A stretch of DNA of 40,116 nt from positions 1-40,116 of the forward strand of contig JADFZO010000021.1 in NCBI GenBank assembly GCA_015232465.1, in the 5' to 3' direction. The notes beneath the pieces were generated by a model, which saw only the letters and a list, made by a program, of their open reading frames with translations, made no database searches and was not told the DNA's origin. The translations under genes were made by a program, and so were the position numbers. Positions 7,286 through 16,400 of the stretch are shown here, piece after piece; the stretch's first letter is position 1; the number at the start of each line of letters is the position of its first letter. Source of the stretch: Desulfamplus sp. (GTDB lineage Bacteria; Desulfobacterota; Desulfobacteria; Desulfobacterales; Desulfobacteraceae).

Positions 7286-7792
7286 TTACCAGAGAAGCGA
7301 TTTAAAAATCCAACCTATGTCGCCGTCTGCATGTTGCACTTTAACCCAATCATCTTTTCTCTCTAAAACTTTGAAGGGTACCCCTCGCTCTACAGTAAAG
7401 GCAAGGGGTTCATTTTGACCCGGTCCTTTTCTGACATTGCATTTATCTTTAGTAGTTATAACTGACGGGATTTTATCAACAAGAGTGCCGTGTATCCAGC
7501 CAATATCGTTCTCAAAATCCTTAAATTTTACCCAGCCATCTTTTTTTTCCACCACAATAATAGGATAATACATCTCAATCTTCCAGAGAACTTCAGAATC
7601 AACTTTAGGGGAGGATCGGACATTAGCAAGTTTTGCCTTAACTGAGAGCCTCTCCTCACATAGTCCGACTCCAAAAGAGAGAGTCAAAAAGGCAAATAAA
7701 ATCAACATAACCTTAATTACAAATAACCTATTTGTTAGACCATACCCATTAACATAATCCCTATTTAATATTTTAACCTTTACCCATTGCAT
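7286..7792 (-). CDS. Exported protein with two bacterial SH3 domains
   Basis: The 168-residue product has a hydrophobic segment at about residues 24-43 followed by two SH3b-like repeats, about 51-107 and 113-168. The first contains LANVRSSPKVDSEVLWKIE and GWVKFKDFENDIGWIHG. The second contains KCNVRKGPGQNEPLAFTVERG and DWVKVQHADGDIGWIFKSLL. The N-V-R-x-x-P start and G-W-I end of each repeat are diagnostic of SH3_3 domains that commonly bind cell-wall peptides, so a periplasmic envelope role is likely. The N-terminal 22 residues before the hydrophobic core are long for a signal peptide, so an internal start near Met29 (about 7708) is possible. The annotated ATG has AGGAGG 13 bases upstream, a long spacing. 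Confidence 0.75.
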   Translation of the reverse strand: MQWVKVKILNRDYVNGYGLTNRLFVIKVMLILFAFLTLSFGVGLCEERLSVKAKLANVRSSPKVDSEVLWKIEMYYPIIVVEKKDGWVKFKDFENDIGWIHGTLVDKIPSVITTKDKCNVRKGPGQNEPLAFTVERGVPFKVLERKDDWVKVQHADGDIGWIFKSLLW

Positions 7793-7849
7793 CTTTTTTT
7801 AGTAACCTCCTAACTATCTTTTATGTTTAATATAATTTTTTAATTACCA

Positions 7850-7891
7850 TCTGATATTTATATATTTTCAATTAAACTTTATAATATCAGA
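7850..7891. promoter_or_regulatory. Inverted repeat in the SH3/NfeD divergent spacer
   Basis: TCTGATATT (7850-7858) and AATATCAGA (7883-7891) form a perfect 9-base inverted repeat with a 24-base spacer between divergent genes. A weak promoter-like pair for the rightward genes follows (TTGCAA 7905-7910, TATATG 7927-7932, 16-base spacer). It could be an operator for either gene. Confidence 0.3.
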
Positions 7892-7976
7892 CAAAAAACA
7901 TATATTGCAATACCCTATTACGAGTATATATGTCAACAACAGCAAAAGGCTGATTTAAAAGAAAAGGAGATTACCC

Positions 7977-8432
7977 ATGGAGATTTCAACATCGCTAATA
8001 TGGTTTTTTGTAGGGGTTATTTTTGTGGTAGCAGAGCTGATGCTTCCCGGATTTATTGTGATCTTTTTTGCAGGTGGTAGCTTTGTAGCATCAATATTTG
8101 CATGGCTATTTGATATAAGTTTAACAGGGCAGACATTAATATTTCTTTTCTCATCACTCCTACTTCTATTTACATTAAGGAAATACAGCTTGAAAATTTT
8201 TAAAGGAAAGGTTATCGACAATATAGATGATGATTATAGCAATTCAAAAATTGGTAAGCGAGCTGTGGTTACAAAGAAAATAACACCTGAAATTGCGGGT
8301 GAGATAAAGTTTATGGGTAGTTTTTGGCGTGCAGTATCAGATGAGATAGTTGAAGAGGGGGCATCTGTTACAATAGAGAATCAGGTTAGCGATAATGGTC
8401 TTACATTTAAGGTAAAATCGACTCTATTGTGA
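7977..8432 (+). CDS. NfeD-family membrane protein (short form)
   Basis: The 151-residue protein has two to three membrane helices within residues 8-68. The motif FFAGGSFVASIFAWLF is typical of the NfeD family. A soluble OB-fold-like C-terminal domain (about 85-151) has the IGKRAVVTKKITPE..GEIKFMGSFWRAVSDE..EEGASVTIE pattern. Short NfeD proteins work with SPFH or stomatin-like proteins in membrane microdomains and quality control, and the SPFH gene follows directly. AAGGAG sits at good spacing before the ATG. It is the first gene of the long rightward run. Confidence 0.88.
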   Translation: MEISTSLIWFFVGVIFVVAELMLPGFIVIFFAGGSFVASIFAWLFDISLTGQTLIFLFSSLLLLFTLRKYSLKIFKGKVIDNIDDDYSNSKIGKRAVVTKKITPEIAGEIKFMGSFWRAVSDEIVEEGASVTIENQVSDNGLTFKVKSTLL

Positions 8433-8476
8433 TAGCTCTATTGCAATTTTAATCTTTAATAATGGGAGAGCAAAAG

Positions 8477-9406
8477 ATGAGTGAATCATTAATTGTAGTT
8501 GGTGTCTTATCGGTAGTGGTTATTGTGCTGCTGCTTAAAACTGCTGTTATTGTGCCTCAAAGATCAGAGTTTATTATTGAACGACTTGGCAGATACAGTA
8601 ATTCGTTAGGTGCTGGTTTTCATATATTAATACCATTTTTTGACAAGGTTGCCTACAAACGCTCATTAAAAGAGGAGGTTCTTGATATTGCATCTCAAGA
8701 GTGTATCACAAAAGATAATGTCTCTGTAGCAGTTGATGGGGTGCTCTACATTCAAGTTATTGACAGCAAGCTCTCTGCTTACGGCATAGATGACTATAAA
8801 AGGGCAGCAGCACAGCTTGCCCAAACATCGCTTCGCTCTGTAATCGGGCGTATTGAGCTTGATAGAACCTTTGAAGAGCGAGAGACCTTAAACCAGCAGG
8901 TTGTCTCTGCAATAGATGAGGCAGCAGAAAATTGGGGGGTTAAGGTGTTACGTTATGAGATAAAAGATATAACTCCGCCAAAAAGTGTAATGGACGCAAT
9001 GGAGAAACAGATGCGGGCAGAGCGTGAAAAACGTGCAGCAATTGCAACATCTGAAGGGGATAGACAATCTATGATCAACCGTGCAGAGGGGCTAAAACGT
9101 GAAGCAATTGAGGTATCAGAGGGTGAAAAGCAAAAACGGATTAATGAGGCAGAGGGTTATGCACAAGAGATTGAGCTTGTAGCATCTGCAACAGCAGAGG
9201 GTATAAAAAGAGTTGCTGAGGCTCTTCGAGTTGCAGGAGGAGAGACAGCTGCAAATTTAAGGGTAGCAGAAAAATATATAGAGGCTTTTGATAGACTTGC
9301 AAAAGAGAACAACACCATGATTATCCCTGCTAACCTTGCGGATATATCATCTTTAGTTGCAACCTCTATGTCTGTTCTTGGAGAGGTAAGGCAAAAAAGA
9401 GCTTAA
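8477..9406 (+). CDS. SPFH/stomatin-like membrane protease-associated protein (QmcA/paraslipin type)
   Basis: The protein is about 309 residues from ATG 8477. An N-terminal membrane helix (LIVVGVLSVVVIVLLLK) is followed by an SPFH domain (VPQRSEFIIERLGRYSNSLGAG, KDNVSVAVDGVLYIQVID, LAQTSLRSVIGRIELD). A charged coiled coil rich in Ala, Glu, Arg and Lys follows, with ANLRVAEKYIEAFDRLAKENNTMIIPANL near the end. This is the paraslipin/QmcA type, which oligomerises at the inner membrane. The frame is also open from ATG 8462, but GGGAG eight bases before 8477 favours the second ATG. It lies 44 bases after nfeD, and the pair is a classic functional couple. Confidence 0.93.
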   Translation: MSESLIVVGVLSVVVIVLLLKTAVIVPQRSEFIIERLGRYSNSLGAGFHILIPFFDKVAYKRSLKEEVLDIASQECITKDNVSVAVDGVLYIQVIDSKLSAYGIDDYKRAAAQLAQTSLRSVIGRIELDRTFEERETLNQQVVSAIDEAAENWGVKVLRYEIKDITPPKSVMDAMEKQMRAEREKRAAIATSEGDRQSMINRAEGLKREAIEVSEGEKQKRINEAEGYAQEIELVASATAEGIKRVAEALRVAGGETAANLRVAEKYIEAFDRLAKENNTMIIPANLADISSLVATSMSVLGEVRQKRA

Positions 9407-9411
9407 AAGCT

Positions 9412-10671
9412 ATGAATATTAAAACTCTATCAATATCTTTGCTCACATTAATTATAGTGGTTGCACTCAGTAGCGTGTTGAGCTGCCAAGATGATAAAAT
9501 TCAAGTTCCTATACCTCAATTTAAGCTAAATATTAGCGATAAAGAGGTTGTATTTGGCTCATCTTTAGCACTTCAGGGACATGCTGGTTATCTTGGTCAA
9601 GAGACTCTAAAAGGGGCTATGTGCTATCTAAACCATGTGAATAAAAATGGTGGGGTGCATGGTCGTAATATTCGCCTGATAACACTTGATGACAGCTATG
9701 ATCCCCCAAAATGCCTTGCAAATACTCAGCGATTTATTATTGAAGATCAAGTTTTCGGACTTTTTTGTTATGTTGGCACCCCTACAACTGTTAAAATCCT
9801 TACGCTGGTTGAGGAGGCTCAAATCCCTCTGCTTGGCATGTTTACTGGTGCAAATGCTCTTAGAGAACCATTTCTGCCTTATGTAATCAATGTAAGGGCA
9901 TCATACTATCAGGAGACAGATGCAGCAGTAAACCATTTAGTTCAAGAGTTGGGGCTTAGCCGTATCGCGGTATTTTATCAGTATGATGCCTTTGGGTTTG
10001 ATGGTCTTACTGGAACTGAGCTTGCACTAAAAAAATATAACCTTGAGCCAGTTGCACGCGGAAGTTATGTTCGTGGAACACATGACATTAAAGAGGGGCT
10101 TGAGAAGATTATGGAGTCAGATGCTCAGGCAGTCTTTATGGTCGGAACATCTGATCCTTGTGCCAATTTTATAAGAAAATCTTTGCAAAACAATTTTTCA
10201 CCTATTTTTTATATGGTATCGTTTGTTGGGGCAAAAGAGTTATCAAGAAACCTTAAAGATCAATTTATTCAAGATAACCCATTTGTTAATATTATAATGT
10301 CTCAGGTTGTACCGCCTCCAAGAACATCTGATGGAAGCATCGCTCCAAGTGCTGCTGAGTTTGCACAGCTTCTTGAGCACTACTATCCGGGTGAAGAGCC
10401 AAACTTTGTGGGGTTTGAGGGGTATATAAATGCTAAAGTTTTAGTTGAAGGTTTAAATAGAGCTGGAAAAGAGCTAACACGCCAATCTTTTTTACAGGCA
10501 ATAGACTCTATGAATGATTTCTCTTTAGGTCCAGATGTTAAGCTCTCCTTTAGCCCTACTGACCATCAAGGTATGGATACTGTATATTTTACAAGGCTGC
10601 AAGATGGAAGATTTAACCTACTTGCAGACTGGAAAGGGCTAAAAAGCGGTAAAGTGGAGGAAATCCATTGA
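9412..10671 (+). CDS. Periplasmic binding lipoprotein, Leu/Ile/Val (Peripla_BP_6) type
   Basis: The 419-residue protein begins with a signal sequence ending in SVLSC, followed by QDD, a plausible lipobox that would anchor it by a lipidated Cys. The mature part has the type I periplasmic-binding pattern: VVFGSSLALQGHAGYLGQE, then YLNHVNKNGGVHGRNIRLIT, then DDSYDPPKCLANTQRFI. No transporter permease is nearby. Its stop overlaps the TTG start of the histidine kinase gene by three bases (TTGA), so the two are translationally coupled. This strongly suggests that the protein senses a small ligand, perhaps an amino or organic acid, and presents it to the kinase. The ligand is unknown. It starts six bases after the SPFH gene stop. 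Confidence 0.88.
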   Translation: MNIKTLSISLLTLIIVVALSSVLSCQDDKIQVPIPQFKLNISDKEVVFGSSLALQGHAGYLGQETLKGAMCYLNHVNKNGGVHGRNIRLITLDDSYDPPKCLANTQRFIIEDQVFGLFCYVGTPTTVKILTLVEEAQIPLLGMFTGANALREPFLPYVINVRASYYQETDAAVNHLVQELGLSRIAVFYQYDAFGFDGLTGTELALKKYNLEPVARGSYVRGTHDIKEGLEKIMESDAQAVFMVGTSDPCANFIRKSLQNNFSPIFYMVSFVGAKELSRNLKDQFIQDNPFVNIIMSQVVPPPRTSDGSIAPSAAEFAQLLEHYYPGEEPNFVGFEGYINAKVLVEGLNRAGKELTRQSFLQAIDSMNDFSLGPDVKLSFSPTDHQGMDTVYFTRLQDGRFNLLADWKGLKSGKVEEIH

Positions 10672-12737
10672 TACGATATTACGAACAGCTCTCTTTAAAA
10701 AATCAGATATATGTTACTATTTTGGTTGTTATCCTTATAATCAGTGCAACAATAGCACTGCTTGCCAGATGGATTCTCATCTCTGGATTAACCAAAGAAC
10801 TTGAGCTTAGAGGCATTGCTGTTGCCCACTCAATTGCTGAGAGGAGCACTGGATTTGTAATTGAAAAAAATGATCCAGAGTTACTAAGCCTTATTTTTGA
10901 TGAGGCAAGACTAAGAGAGCGGCAGCACATGATAAACTATATCTATGTGTTGGACAGATCAGGCGAGGTTATAGCCCACACATTCACATTTCCGTTTCCG
11001 CTGCAGTTTAGCAGAGCCAACCCCATGCCAGATAATGCTCTTCACAGCGTAAGGCTTATTGAGCATGGATTAGACACATCTTATGATATTGCTGTTCCTA
11101 TGAGTGAGGGTTTATACAGAATTGGCACTGTCCATGTTGGTTTGAGCAAAGAGCACATTGACAATTTGGTTGCAAGGCTTCGGTTTATGTTTTTAGGGTT
11201 TATCTCTGCTGTAATCATAATTATATTCTACGTAAGCCACCTTATTTCGCACCATATTACAATGCCCATAACACGTTTGACCAGAATTTCAGATGAGCTA
11301 AGTCGAGGCAATTTTGATTTTAGCTTAGATGTTGAGGGCAACAGTTTTGATCCACAAGGAAATTTGGTATGGGGTATGAACAACTGTCCAGCCTATAAAG
11401 ATACAAACATGCCATGTTGGCACTTTGATCAGCAAAGCAACCGCTTTAGAAATGCTGAAAATAGGAGTGAGCAGTTATGTTCTACCTGTGTATTTTACAG
11501 AAAAAGTCATGGGAGAGATGAGGTTACGCAGTTGGCAGACTCTTTTCTTAACATGGTTTGGTCAATAAGGCTTTATCGCAAACGGCTTCAGGAGTCTGAA
11601 TTAAAATATCGCTCGCTTTTTGATTCTGCCCCAAATCCAATTTTTGTTGTAGCGTGCAATAGTGAGACAATTTTAGATGCAAATCCCCGTGCTGGTGAGC
11701 TTTACGGCTATCCTCTTGAGGAGCTTTTTGGTATGCCATTTGAAAGACTTGGACAAGATCATATTAAAGAGTGTCTCATCTCTCTTGATAAATCTACTAA
11801 TAATAGTTCAGATAATAATTTAGAAGATATTAACCAAAAAGAGGGCATTGTTCGCTTAGATAACTCACGAGATTATGTCTATTATCCTAAAATTTTACAT
11901 CTAAAAAATGGTGGTTACCCATTTTATGTAAATATGCACGCCTGCCCAATCAGTTATGGAGGGACTCAGGCAATTGTTGTTGCTGTAACTGATATTACAG
12001 AGATGATGGAAAAAGATGCTCAACTGGTTCAAGCAGCAAAGATGAAAACACTTGGAGAGATGAGTGCTGGAATTGCACATGAGATAAATCAGCCACTCAA
12101 CACAATCAAGATGGGTAGCGAGTATCTTAATCTGCTTTTGGATCAAAATATTGAGATCACAGAGGCACAAATTAGGGATATGGCAACAGAGATTAGTGAG
12201 CAGGTTGATAGAGCTACTGAGATTATCAACAATTTGCGAGCTTTTGGCAGAAAATCTGCTCTTACTATGGAGAGGGTCAACCTTAAAGAGCCAATTCAGG
12301 GGGTTTTATCTATCATTGGTCGCCAATTTTCAATTCAAAGAATTTCGATTCGCCTTGATCTTGCCGATGATCTTCCGCAGGTCAAAGGACATAACAATAG
12401 ACTTCAGCAGGTTTTTTTTAATCTTCTAAATAATGCAAGAGATGCTATCCAAGAGAAGATGGATATTGAACCAGAGCTTTACGGTGATATTCTTGTTCGC
12501 ACATATTCAGATAACAAAAAAGTGGTTGTTACTGTTACAGATAACGGAATTGGGATTCCAGGAGATGTTCGCAATAAAATTTTTGAACCCTTTTTTACAA
12601 CAAAACAGACTGGTAAGGGTATGGGTTTAGGTTTAGCCATAACTTATGGAATTGTTCGCGATTACGGCGGAACAATCACGATTGAGAGTAAACCATCAGA
12701 GGGGACAACATTCTTACTTACATTTCCAGCAGTTTAG
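10668..12737 (+). CDS. Sensor histidine kinase with a cysteine cluster in the HAMP region and a PAS domain
   Basis: The 689-residue kinase has membrane helices at about 15-38 and 172-192 flanking a periplasmic sensor of about 130 residues. HAMP begins at about 191 but is interrupted by an insert with Cys240, Cys250, Cys271 and Cys274 ([16 protein letters not shown], then LCSTCVFY), resembling a metal or Fe-S site. The HAMP-like helix resumes at about 283, then PAS (about 310-445), HisKA with His471 ([11 protein letters not shown]), the N box ([11 protein letters not shown]), and G boxes DNGIGIP and GKGMGLGL. The start is TTG 10668, preceded by a GGAGG-type ribosome site and coupled to the binding-protein gene. 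Its partners are the binding lipoprotein upstream and the receiver-STAS protein downstream. The domain calls are firm; the role of the cysteines is inferred. Confidence 0.93.
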   Translation: MIRYYEQLSLKNQIYVTILVVILIISATIALLARWILISGLTKELELRGIAVAHSIAERSTGFVIEKNDPELLSLIFDEARLRERQHMINYIYVLDRSGEVIAHTFTFPFPLQFSRANPMPDNALHSVRLIEHGLDTSYDIAVPMSEGLYRIGTVHVGLSKEHIDNLVARLRFMFLGFISAVIIIIFYVSHLISHHITMPITRLTRISDELSRGNFDFSLDVEGNSFDPQGNLVWGMNNCPAYKDTNMPCWHFDQQSNRFRNAENRSEQLCSTCVFYRKSHGRDEVTQLADSFLNMVWSIRLYRKRLQESELKYRSLFDSAPNPIFVVACNSETILDANPRAGELYGYPLEELFGMPFERLGQDHIKECLISLDKSTNNSSDNNLEDINQKEGIVRLDNSRDYVYYPKILHLKNGGYPFYVNMHACPISYGGTQAIVVAVTDITEMMEKDAQLVQAAKMKTLGEMSAGIAHEINQPLNTIKMGSEYLNLLLDQNIEITEAQIRDMATEISEQVDRATEIINNLRAFGRKSALTMERVNLKEPIQGVLSIIGRQFSIQRISIRLDLADDLPQVKGHNNRLQQVFFNLLNNARDAIQEKMDIEPELYGDILVRTYSDNKKVVVTVTDNGIGIPGDVRNKIFEPFFTTKQTGKGMGLGLAITYGIVRDYGGTITIESKPSEGTTFLLTFPAV

Positions 12738-12766
12738 TAAATACAAAAAGATGAGGCATGTCAAAA

Positions 12767-13522
12767 ATGGCAGATAACGCAGATAAAAAAGATATAGAAA
12801 ATATTAAACAAGAGAAGATTTTAGTTATTGATGATGAAAAGACAACGCTAAAAATGTTCAGACTATTTCTTGATATTTACGGTTTTGATATTCACACAGC
12901 AGAGTCTGGCGAAGAGGGGCTTGAGCTTTTTGATCGGGAAAAGCCATCAATTGTCCTAACTGATATAAAGATGCCCGGCATGGACGGAATTGAGGTATTA
13001 AAAGAGATAAAAAAGCGTGCCCCAGCAACAGAGGTTATTGTTATAACTGGTCATGGAGATATGGATTTGGCAATTCAGGCACTTAATCTTGATGCTGCTG
13101 ATTTTATAAATAAACCGATTCAGCGTCAAAGTTTGGAGCATGGATTGGCTCGTGCTCGTGAGCGTCTTAAAATTGCCCGTAGCCACCAAAAAGATGTTGA
13201 GACCAAAATGGAGGGCAATAATCTTATTATCAGAGTTCAAGGCAACGTGAGCAGCCAAAATGATCAATATTTGAAAGATGCCTATAATCAAGCTATACAA
13301 AACAGCGTAAAACGAGTTGTGCTCCAATTTGATCCAAGCACATCTGTAAATGGTGCAGGAATTGCTATTTTAACTCAGCTTGTTCTTGATAGCGAAAAAG
13401 ATGGGATTGAGATTGTTATGGCTGGTCTATCGGACAACTTTAAGCGGGTCTTTGATATTGTGGGTCTAAGCCGTATGGTTAGACTTTATGCCACTGTTGA
13501 AGATGCCTGTTTAAGATATTAA
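12767..13522 (+). CDS. Response regulator receiver fused to a STAS-like domain
   Basis: The N-terminal receiver (about 17-135) has ILVIDDEK, the phospho-acceptor Asp66 in LTDIKMPGMDG, Thr in VITGHGD and Lys116 in FINKPIQ. The C-terminal part (about 150-252) matches the STAS/anti-sigma-factor-antagonist fold: NLIIRVQGNVSSQNDQYLKD, then RVVLQFDPS, then AGIAILTQLV and FDIVGLSRMVRLY. In classical SpoIIAA-type domains the D-S-S-G loop carries the phosphorylated serine. Here that position reads V-N-G-A-G, so this kind of control is absent. Output is probably protein binding rather than DNA binding. ATG 12758 is also in frame, but GAGG at 12753-12756 suits ATG 12767 better. It lies about 30 bases after its cognate kinase gene. 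Confidence 0.88.
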   Translation: MADNADKKDIENIKQEKILVIDDEKTTLKMFRLFLDIYGFDIHTAESGEEGLELFDREKPSIVLTDIKMPGMDGIEVLKEIKKRAPATEVIVITGHGDMDLAIQALNLDAADFINKPIQRQSLEHGLARARERLKIARSHQKDVETKMEGNNLIIRVQGNVSSQNDQYLKDAYNQAIQNSVKRVVLQFDPSTSVNGAGIAILTQLVLDSEKDGIEIVMAGLSDNFKRVFDIVGLSRMVRLYATVEDACLRY

Positions 13523-13551
13523 AGTATAGTTTTAAGGAAATAAAGATACCC

Positions 13552-16386
13552 ATGAAAACAGATATAAATGATATTTTCTTTAAACTAAAAAAAAGAAAAA
13601 GAGTTATTGAAAGACAAAAAGTTGTTCCATTAATATATTTTCAATTAAATTTTGATGACATAGGGGCTTATATTCAAACAGTTGATAGCAGCAATAAAGA
13701 GGTTCAAGTAAGTTATGAATATTATAGCGGTCATACAAGAGAAATTTTAAGTTCTATTGATAGGATAAAGCAGAAAAATAGTTTTCAGGTAAATTGGGAT
13801 AATCCTGATAACAAGGTATATTTGTCTGAAAATAACCATCTGCTATGGATTTTAAAACATTGTGATAATTTTGTTGATTCTGAACTTAAACCAATAAAAT
13901 TTGTAGATAGTCAAGCCAAAATCTATCTTATGGTTGAAGAGGATAAGAAAAAGCCTGCTAAAAACAGTAAAAATACGCCAAATAAAAATTCTAAAAATGA
14001 ATTGCATACAAAGATTTTTGTTTCACATCAAGGCAGAGAGGTTGATAACTTCTTCTTTCTCAATGAAAACAACATATTGGCTGATGGGTCGATCTATCCT
14101 GTCAAACCAGTTGGAGAACACTTTAACGAACTTAAACTATTTGAAACATCATTTAGCCATCAAAAGTTGGAGTCATATCTTTCGCTATTTTTATCATATT
14201 TTCAAAATGTCTCTATAAAATATGGAAATTTTAAATCTGTAGAGGGAAATCCCAAAAAGGCAGTTGCAAGCCTTATTTTTGAAAAAGTTGATCCTAATAA
14301 CACTCTATATCTTATGGTCTCAACATCATTACAAGGATTTGATACAGACTTTTTTGATAACTATGAGATTAACAAAATAGCCTCGATAAATGATCTTGAG
14401 AAAAAAATTGTGGTAAGTGATCTGCTTCATGAGGATGTATATTCATGCTTTGGCGAAATAAATTCGCTCTTAAAAAAACATAAAAAATCTATAAAACAAG
14501 ATAGTAACTTTTTTTTAGATGATAACCTATTTATTATTGAATCTGATTTGGCTCAATCTTTTATACATCAAGAGCTTCCTAATCTGATTTCACATTATCC
14601 AATTTTAGGTGCTGAAAAGTTAAAATCGTATAAAGTCAAATCAGCAACTCCTAAACTCAAACTTAATCTATCTTATGGCATTGATTTTCTTGAAGGTGAT
14701 GCACATTTAGAGATTGAAGGCGAACTAATATCGCTATTTGATGCTTTAAATGAGTATCAGAAAAAATCTTATATCTCACTTAATGATGGCACTCACGCTA
14801 TTATAAATAAAGATTATATCAATAAACTTAAACGTATCTTTAAAAAGAGAGACGAAAAGGTAAAATTATCCTTTTTTGATTTGCCAATTATTGAAGATTT
14901 GATTGATGAAAATATTGCCAATCAAGACTCTTTTAAGCGATCAAAAGAGGTGTTTATGGGTTTTAACAATTTAGCAAATATGCACCAGCCTATCCCTAAA
15001 CTTACCTCTCCGCTTAGAACCTATCAAGAACAAGGATACCAATGGATTAAATATCTTCAGCAGCACTCACTTGGGGGCTGTTTAGCTGACGATATGGGTC
15101 TTGGAAAAACTATTCAGGCAATTTCTCTGCTTGCTTCAATCTACCCTAAGGAGAAAACATCTTCTTTAATTGTTATGCCCAAGAGCCTTATTTTTAACTG
15201 GGAGAGTGAGATTAAAAAATTTGCGACTCAATTGACCTTTTATATCTATCATGGTGCAAATCGGGAAATATCTGAAGCCCAAAAAAGCAATATAATATTA
15301 ACTACCTATGCAACCCTTAGAAACGACATTCAATCATTTAAAGAGCAAGAGTTTAATTATGTTATTTTAGATGAATCGCAAAATATCAAAAACCTAAGCT
15401 CTCAGATTTCAAAATCTGCTATGCTTTTAAAGGCAAAAAATCGCCTTGCATTGAGCGGAACACCTGTTGAAAATAATCTTTTAGAGCTATACGCTCTATT
15501 TCGTTTCTTAACCCCTTCTATGCTTGGCTCAGTTGACGAGTTCAATAAAAATTATGCAATACCTATCCAAAAAAATGATGATAAAGAGGCTTTGAATGAG
15601 CTTAAAAAAAAGATTTATCCATTTATATTAAGAAGATTAAAGCAAGATGTTCTAAAAGAGCTTCCTGATAAAATAGAGCAGACTATTTTTGTAGATATGT
15701 CAGATGAGCAAAAAGAGTTTTATGAGCATAGGCGGGCATTTTACTATAAGAGTGTAAAATCACAAATTATGGAAAACGGTATTCAAAAATCTCAATTTAT
15801 AATTTTGCAGGCACTTAGTGAATTACGTCAACTTGCCTCAATTCCAGAGAGTAAAAGCGATAACATAGTTATTTCTCCAAAGAGAGAGGTGCTTATTGAG
15901 TATATTTTGGATATTGTGTCTAACAACCATAAGGTTTTGGTATTTGCAAATTATCTCAATGCGTTAGATATTATTGGGCAAGATTTGGAGAGCAATGGCA
16001 TTGATTTTCTTTTAATGACAGGTGCAACACGAGATAGAAAAGAGTTGGTTAAAAAATTTCAATATGATGATACCTACAAGGTATTTTTGATGACCCTCAA
16101 AACTGGTGGTATTGGATTAAATTTAACCGCTGCAGATTATGTCTTTATTTTTGATCCTTGGTGGAACAAATCTGCTGAAAACCAAGCTATTGATAGGGCA
16201 CACAGAATTGGTCAGGATAAAACAGTCTTTTCATACAAGCTCATAACTCGTGGAACCATAGAAGAGAAGATTCTTGAATTGCAGCGGCTAAAAAGTGAAC
16301 TGTTTAATACTCTCATCTCAAGTGATGGTGCTTCAATCAAATCATTAGATGAAAAAGATGTAGAGTTTATCTTGGGTAATAATTAA
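13552..16386 (+). CDS. SNF2-family ATPase
   Basis: The 944-residue protein has a long N-terminal region (1-480) of unrecognised fold and a C-terminal SNF2 two-lobe motor. The motifs are LADDMGLGKTIQ (Lys519), LILTTYATLR-type Ia/Ib elements, DESQ at 607-610 in place of DEAH, LSGTPVENNLLEL, MTLKTGGIGLNLTAADYV and AIDRAHRIGQ. It should translocate on double-stranded DNA and remodel protein-DNA complexes. There is no visible nuclease, methyltransferase or SWIM zinc motif. The upstream AAGGAA is 12 bases from the ATG. The next gene begins 14 bases after its stop, so the pair forms an operon. Both genes look AT-richer than their neighbours and use more AAA, GAA and AAT codons, which suggests separate acquisition. 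Confidence 0.93.
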   Translation: MKTDINDIFFKLKKRKRVIERQKVVPLIYFQLNFDDIGAYIQTVDSSNKEVQVSYEYYSGHTREILSSIDRIKQKNSFQVNWDNPDNKVYLSENNHLLWILKHCDNFVDSELKPIKFVDSQAKIYLMVEEDKKKPAKNSKNTPNKNSKNELHTKIFVSHQGREVDNFFFLNENNILADGSIYPVKPVGEHFNELKLFETSFSHQKLESYLSLFLSYFQNVSIKYGNFKSVEGNPKKAVASLIFEKVDPNNTLYLMVSTSLQGFDTDFFDNYEINKIASINDLEKKIVVSDLLHEDVYSCFGEINSLLKKHKKSIKQDSNFFLDDNLFIIESDLAQSFIHQELPNLISHYPILGAEKLKSYKVKSATPKLKLNLSYGIDFLEGDAHLEIEGELISLFDALNEYQKKSYISLNDGTHAIINKDYINKLKRIFKKRDEKVKLSFFDLPIIEDLIDENIANQDSFKRSKEVFMGFNNLANMHQPIPKLTSPLRTYQEQGYQWIKYLQQHSLGGCLADDMGLGKTIQAISLLASIYPKEKTSSLIVMPKSLIFNWESEIKKFATQLTFYIYHGANREISEAQKSNIILTTYATLRNDIQSFKEQEFNYVILDESQNIKNLSSQISKSAMLLKAKNRLALSGTPVENNLLELYALFRFLTPSMLGSVDEFNKNYAIPIQKNDDKEALNELKKKIYPFILRRLKQDVLKELPDKIEQTIFVDMSDEQKEFYEHRRAFYYKSVKSQIMENGIQKSQFIILQALSELRQLASIPESKSDNIVISPKREVLIEYILDIVSNNHKVLVFANYLNALDIIGQDLESNGIDFLLMTGATRDRKELVKKFQYDDTYKVFLMTLKTGGIGLNLTAADYVFIFDPWWNKSAENQAIDRAHRIGQDKTVFSYKLITRGTIEEKILELQRLKSELFNTLISSDGASIKSLDEKDVEFILGNN

Positions 16387-16400
16387 TTGAGGATATTCAA

